A DNA stretch of 64,000 nucleotides, taken from assembly GCA_035610835.1 (NCBI GenBank), contig CM069441.1:82197848-82261847 (forward strand). Direction: 5' to 3'. The DNA is from Ophiura sarsii (lineage: Eukaryota > Echinodermata > Ophiuroidea > Amphilepidida > Ophiuridae). Below the pieces are notes generated by a model, which saw nothing but the letters and a program-made list of their open reading frames with translations, did not search any database and had not been told where the DNA came from. Shown here in pieces: positions 59,095 to 64,000 of this stretch. Positions within the stretch are counted from its first letter, which is position 1. The number at the start of each line of letters is the position of its first letter. The translations under genes were made by a program, and so were the position numbers.

Positions 59095-59420
59095 GTAACC
59101 TAAATGGGCAATAATGACGTCGATGTTGACAAACATGTCGTCATCTCCTTTGTACATATACTTGTTATTTGTGCAATGTTTGGACACACATTTCAATCCA
59201 CCTACAAGTTTCAGAGTCAAATGGATATGTGTATCAAAGAAATCGAAAATAGAAGATCCTCATACCTCCCAGCTTCTGCCTGTGTATGCCTATTTACTGT
59301 TTTATTTCGGGATTTAGTTAACACAAATTGTAGACGTATATTTCGATCCTGGATTACGTGTAGTTTACCCCATGTTTCTCTTATGGCTTTGCGACGAGAT
59401 GTATATGTTCTGGTCGGGAA
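59095..59420 (-). pseudogene. GT31 (beta-1,3-galactosyl/GlcNAc-transferase-like) pseudogene, copy 1
   Basis: The minus strand reads TSRRKAIRETWGKLH (59400-59360 region), the RR.AIR.TW motif of family GT31. After a one-base frame change follow DFFDTHIHLTLKLVGGLKC and YMYKGDDDMFVNIDVI (59124-59155), the DDD-x-FVN nucleotide-sugar site. These Golgi enzymes add Gal or GlcNAc in beta-1,3 linkage. Here a stop lies just before the RRKAIR motif, the frame is shifted once, and homology ends a few codons before the MITE at 59063, so the C-terminal half is missing. Sequence further upstream (to 59624) keeps an open frame but I cannot align it. Confidence 0.75.
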
Positions 59421-59929
59421 TTAATCACCATTATCAAAAACACATCCTTCAATGGTCTTTCTGACCCATCTTGACACATACCTATTGGGTTTGTGGTAAC
59501 ATTTAAAAAGTTTCTCATTCCATATAATATTAGGCTTTAAAACAGCATCAAGATCGGGATTTCTGCATTGTTGTCTGGCTTTGTTGAATTTAAAGAGCAT
59601 GTCAGGTGAGTTGAATCTCGTCAATATAGTAAGGTCGTTGATGAAACACGCTGTTTATTCTCTTGGAATTGGAACTATCGATTCGTTTATTGAAATATAC
59701 AAATTTCCATTCTCAGCAGCGTTTCCGAGGAAAACATCAACCAGACTAAGAATATTTTGGTCCCAGGATCATTCAAATAAATCTTTAGCACCGGCGTACG
59801 AAAATACGTAGCCAAATTCTGACGAGCAAAACAAATGGCAGTGTTTTGCTGGGGAATTCACTAATCGATAATTGCGAACTGGCATTTTGTTGTCTTTTCT
59901 CATTTCACCTATTCAGTATGTATCGGATG

Positions 59930-60180
59930 CCGATCTTTTCTTTACAATGGACGAGAGTCTATTTGACAGTGGTATATATTGATGTATACATCATCAAGAA
60001 CCGAGACAATCGCGGCATTTTCTTGTATGCAATCATTGTCCGTCATCCATTTAAACCCGAGAAGCGTTTTCAAGCTGTTATTGCGGGAATGGATTGTATC
60101 GTCGAAGTTTCCAACTAGGATATCTTTATTTTCTATTAATTCTTTATGAGCATTGTGACCACGAAGATGCTAAAATAGCT
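59930..60180 (-). pseudogene. GT31 glycosyltransferase pseudogene, copy 2
   Basis: The minus strand reads KDILVGNFDDTIHSRNNSLK, then LLGFKWMTDNDC and VLDDVYINIY (about 59975-60004). This is the GT31 block from the F.D...NL.LK helix to the nucleotide-sugar site, with DDD reduced to LDD. A stop follows at about 59968. It covers the same region of the protein as copy 1 and lies upstream of it on the same strand, so two tandem relics are present. The plus-strand ORFs overlapping both copies are shadows. Confidence 0.65.
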
Positions 60181-60249
60181 TACTTTGAACCACTTTTTCT
60201 GAATGGTAAACTGATGGTAAAACTGTGACTGTTGACGCTTGTTTTGGTA

Positions 60250-62235
60250 GAAGGTGCGGGATTGGCTTTTTAGCGCTTTAGCGCGGGGAGTTAGCATCTG
60301 TGTTAATTAGCGAAATTAGCATCGGTGGTGCTAAAAACGCTATTATCGCTAATTTTGCAAGTAAGTGCTAAAAACGCTATTATACGATATCAAATAAATT
60401 TTCAAAAAAATTGAGGTATGCCATCGCGCAATTAGCGCTAATAGCGCTAATAGCGCTAATTGCATCGGTGGTGCTAAAAACGCTATTATCGCTAATTTTG
60501 CAAGTAAGTGCTAAAAACGCTATTATGCATTATTTTTTCACTAAAGCAAATCATAATTATACAGGGTGTCTCTAAAAAGGTTGTGTTAACGGAGCATGTT
60601 TATATAGAGCCCCGCAGGGTTCCGGAGGACACACGAATCACACCAAAGTGCCAATCAAGTACAATTAGCGTTATTAGCGCAAGACCGCTAATCAAGTGCA
60701 ATTAGCGCTATTAGCGCTATTAGCGCCAATTGCGCGACTCCTAGACTTGGTTCATCCTCAGAAATTGCACTTTAGCGATTACAACGCTAATCAAGTGCAA
60801 TTAGCGCTATTAGCGCTATTAGCGCTAATTGCGCGACTCCTATAGACTTGGTTCATCTTCAGAAATTGCACTTTAGCGATTACAACGCTAGGAACACGGG
60901 ATATCGCGCTAATTGCGCTAATTGCGGCAGAGTGCTAACCAAGTGCAATTAGCGTTATTAGCGCAAGACCGCTAATCAAGTGCAATTAGCGCTATTAGCG
61001 CTAATTGCGCGACTCCTAGACTTGGTTCATCCTCAGAAATTGCACTTTAGCGATTACAACGCTAATCAAGTGCAATTAGCGCTATTAGCGCTATTAGCGC
61101 TAATTGCGCGACTCCTATAGACTTGGTTCATCTTCAAAAATTGCACTTTAGCGATTACAACGCTAGGAACACGAGATATCGCGCTAATTGCGCTAATTGC
61201 GGCAGAGTGCTAACCAAGTGCAATTAGCGTTATTAGCGCAAGACCGCTAATCAAGTGCAATTAGCGCTATTAGCGCTATTAGCGCTAATTGCGCGACTCC
61301 TAGACTTGGTTCATCCTCAGAAATTGCACTTTAGCGATTACAACGCTAATCAAGTGCAATTAACGCTAATTGCGCGACTCCTATAGACTTGGTTCATCTT
61401 CAGAAATTGCACTTTAGCGATTACAACGCTAGGAACACGGGATATCGCGCTAATTGCGCTAATTGCGGCAGAGTGCTAACCAAGTGCAATTAGCGTTATT
61501 AGCGCAAGACCGCTAATCAAGTGCAATTAGCGCTATTAGCGCTATTAGCGCTAATTGCGCGACTCCTAGACTTGGTTCATCCTCAGAAATTGCACTTTAG
61601 CGATTACAACGCTAATCAAGTGCAATTAGCGCTATTAGCGCTATTAGCGCTAATTGCGCGACTCCTATAGACTTGGTTCATCTTCAGAAATTGCAAATCA
61701 TAATTATACAGGGTGTCTCTAAAAAGGTTGTGTTAACGGAGCATGTTTATATAGAGCCCCGCAGGGTTCCGGAGGACACACGAATCACACCAAAGTGCCA
61801 ATCAAGTACAATTAGCGTTATTAGCGCAAGACCGCTAATCAAGTGCAATTAGCGCTATTAGCGCTATTAGCGCCAATTGCGCGACTCCTAGACTTGGTTC
61901 ATCCTCAGAAATTGCACTTTAGCGATTACAACGCTAATCAAGTGCAATTAGCGCTATTAGCGCTATTAGCGCTATTAGCGCTATTAGCGCTAATTGCGCG
62001 ACTCCTATAGACTTGGTTCATCTTCAGAAATTGCACTTTAGCGATTACAACGCTAGGAACACGGGATATCGCGCTAATTGCGCTAAAAACTAATGTGTTT
62101 TTAGCGCATTAGCGCACATTTGTACTAGCACTGCAATTATCGCTAATTTACATTGATCTTACACGCTAACTTGGTGCAATTAGCGACATTTGCAAAATTG
62201 CGCTAATGCGCTAATAAGCCAATATCGCACCTTCC
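60250..62235. repeat. array of AGCGCTAATT palindromes in ~270-bp units
   Basis: Words such as TTAGCGCTATTAGCGCTAAT and GCGCTAATTGCGC are repeated many times within a larger unit (CTAGACTTGGTTCATC, AAATTGCACTTTAGCGATTA, ACGGGATATCGCGC). The GATATCGCGC landmark falls at 60900, 61175 and 61441, giving periods of 266-275 bp. A further block containing ACAGGGTGTCTCTAAAAAGG occurs at 60548 and 61695, a 1,147-bp duplication. AGCGCT and GCGC words are self-complementary, so the whole array can form many hairpins. There is no coding capacity. Confidence 0.9.
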
Positions 62236-62253
62236 TCTTGTTTTGCCAGATAG

Positions 62254-62341
62254 CTACATCGCCGAGTGGTCTAATCCGTTGTCACTCTGGGAGTAACATT
62301 TCAATTGAGATCGTGGGTTGTTGGTTCAAGACCCAAGGGCA
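62254..62341 (+). tRNA. class II tRNA-like sequence (Leu/Ser type), degenerate
   Basis: CGCCGAGTGGTCTAATCCG resembles the A-box/D-arm of Leu and Ser tRNAs, and GGTTCAAGACC (62323-62333) is a good B-box. The distance between them fits a tRNA with a long variable arm. The acceptor stem is not clear and an AT-rich tail follows, so it is probably a tRNA pseudogene or tRNA-derived SINE. The overlapping ORF at 62190-62513 is not supported. Confidence 0.45.
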
Positions 62342-62344
62342 ACG

Positions 62345-62932
62345 TGTATATATATTTCGTGGTTTTTTATTTTTATTAATTCCTTGTTTGTTGTGGGGTT
62401 TGTTTGTTAGTTTGTTTTTATTTATCTATGTATTAATCATTTCCTTTTTGGCTTCAATCTTTTTATTAATAAATTCAATGTTGTTTCTCTTTCTCATTGA
62501 TCCCGTCTTTTGATTTCCTTATTTATTTACTTGTTTACATTTTCATTTTGTTTATGTATATATTAATTTATTTCAATCTATTAGAAGCGTAATTATTTGA
62601 TGTGAAACAAAAAATAGACTGGCATATACATGTATGTAGCACTTTGTTCAATCAAATTTACTATTAATCACTGTAGATCGTGACAAACCGTAATTTACTA
62701 TTTACTGATGATAGTGTTCGTGTGCCTTGATAGCCATTATGGACCTATATTTCTTTGATGAGTGTGTGTATTATTTTCCGGACTTTTCATTTTAAAATAC
62801 TAAAAATAGGACAGATACCCACTAATCCGAAAATGAGTTTGAAAAATAGAATTAAAAGTAGTATGCCATGCAGCGCCTACTACCGGTTTTTGTAAGTATC
62901 TAGTCACTATCACTAAAATACACATATTTAAC
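62345..62932. other. no gene seen
   Basis: T-rich sequence with TTTATTTA-like runs, then unremarkable AT-rich DNA. Confidence 0.4.
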
Positions 62933-63332
62933 ATAGGGGATTGTTTTATGTGACCGCTCCCTAAAGGAGTCAATGTCTATATTAATAATACTATGTTGAT
63001 CACAAAGCCTATGATCCGCCCTCAAATCGTGTGTAATATATTATCATACCATATTTAGTTTTTGAGTTATGATAGAAGAACCAAATTCAGATTATGGTTT
63101 TTTTTGCATTTCGCCAAGAATAAGTCCTTGGAACGCTGAGCGCACATCTTGGATTGTATAAGCGAAGTGCAAACAAAATCATCTAAATTCGGATTTTTCT
63201 CTCATAACTCAAAAACGGAATATTGTATGAACTTCATATTACACACAATTTGTGAGTAGACTCGGTTAATAACATAAAAGCCCGAAAATCGTTGATTTGA
63301 TTATGGAGCGATCACTGTAAACATGCCCCTAT
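62933..63332. mobile_element. 400-bp foldback/MITE
   Basis: The ends ATAGGGGATTGTTTTATGTG and, from the right on the minus strand, ATAGGGGCATGTTTACAGTG are inverted. They continue as GACCGCTCC / GATCGCTCC and, further in, GTGTGTAATAT..TTTTTGAGTTATGA (left 63018-63080) against its complement at 63195-63258. There is no ORF. Confidence 0.7.
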
Positions 63333-63660
63333 ATTAAAGTACATGTAGGCCTATTCGTGTGATTTGCATTATAAAATGCATAACATGGTTGCATGCACGA
63401 TATGAGTTTATATTTATTATTGAATTTAATTCCTTTTTTTCTCTCATAGATACATATTTTTTAGAAAGAAAAGAGAAATATATGTGACCTGCTCCCACAA
63501 AATGAGCGTAAAGTCGTGGCGAAGGTGTTGCTGAATTGAGCTAGGATAGAATGTTATTGATTTTTACCGTTTGTTGTTAGTATGGACCAAGCCCTTCTAT
63601 TTATAGCGGGATTATAAAATAAATAGCCTGGCAATACTCTTAAAATAAGTATACATACTG

Positions 63661-63984
63661 CTATTTTAGAATTCCCCTATAATAGAAGGGATCATGGGGC
63701 CATACATACCAACAACAATGGACACACCATAGTTTTTTCTCTAACCAATTTTGAAGGGTTTCGCACGTAAAAGTGTGTATCGCCATCATTTGCATCCACA
63801 TCTTGTTAGACGCTACGATATAATTCATTGGTTGCATTTTTATATGTTGTCCTTGCCATTGAAAGGTACCACAACAGTCAACGTGTATCACTGTTATTGT
63901 ACTTTCCATGGCTTCCGCGTTGACACCAGCGTTGTTGTAAACGAAATCGGAAATCGGAAGTATGTCGATATCCGATGTCATCAA
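63661..63984 (-). other. unrecognised ORF near the window edge
   Basis: 107 codons with Trp, Cys, His and Met-rich content (CGTFQWQGQHIKMQPMNYIV, CVHCCWYVWPHDPFYY). Composition is less AT-driven than the chance ORFs around it, and it could be part of a gene continuing beyond the window. I recognise no domain. Confidence 0.2.
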
Positions 63985-64000
63985 AACATCGTTCGGTTGA

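Noticed and set aside
59104..59424. Plus-strand 106-aa ORF
   Set aside because: It is antisense to the GT31 motifs, which are clear on the minus strand; the plus reading has no signature.

Overview
The window looks like nuclear DNA of an invertebrate animal, most likely a marine deuterostome such as an echinoderm or hemichordate. This is inferred from AT-rich, intron-bearing, repeat-dense sequence, scattered 'taggcctac' words, many MITE and foldback elements, and the families of mobile elements present. There are no bacterial operons and no intact host gene that I can recognise. Almost everything that can be named is a mobile element, a viral-type element or satellite DNA.

Layout. 1-9.4 kb: short dispersed repeats, a TTAA-flanked MITE, two (GAGTCC)n arrays, a degenerate minisatellite split by a foldback element, and a ~24-bp minisatellite. 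9.48-26.68 kb: a ~17-kb satellite array of ~178-bp units (roughly 95 copies) with larger duplications inside it (5,939, ~1,797 and 534 bp) and one inverted piece carried in both copies of the largest duplication. 26.68-27.10 kb: a 62-bp-period minisatellite built from the same CTCGAAA-type words.

27.11-36.37 kb is the most informative region: a truncated Polinton/adintovirus-like (large DNA virus-like) element. It holds the C-terminal stub of a capsid-type gene cut off by the satellite, an intact adenain-like cysteine protease, a 264-aa protein of unknown function, a small core-like basic protein, a packaging ATPase, a PC4/SUB1-like ssDNA-binding domain protein with an unexpected transmembrane segment, a 93-bp repeat region between divergent genes, a two-finger C2H2 module, and a protein-primed-type family B DNA polymerase with a phase-1 spliceosomal intron. 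Two minisatellites (90 and 161 bp) lie between the zinc-finger module and the polymerase, where a middle N-terminal segment of the polymerase seems to be missing. No integrase and no full capsid gene are present, so this is a fixed relic or partial copy, although several genes are still open.

36.4-50 kb: a hAT-type MITE with an 8-bp target duplication, decayed LINE reverse transcriptase fragments, further MITE and foldback elements, and a tRNA-Asp-like sequence. 50.58-55.93 kb: a Ngaro/DIRS-type tyrosine-recombinase retrotransposon on the minus strand, recognisable by split direct repeats (A1-internal-B1A2B2). It is internally deleted, so that a gag-like ORF abuts the C-terminal part of a tyrosine recombinase. 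56-64 kb: a long inverted-repeat element, a MITE that has entered a decayed GT31 glycosyltransferase gene (two tandem fragments), a 2-kb array of AGCGCTAATT palindromes, a class II tRNA-like sequence and another foldback.

The protease, core, ATPase and polymerase of the viral-type element would act together in virion maturation, genome packaging and replication. With the capsid and integrase lost here, the copy cannot be autonomous as seen.
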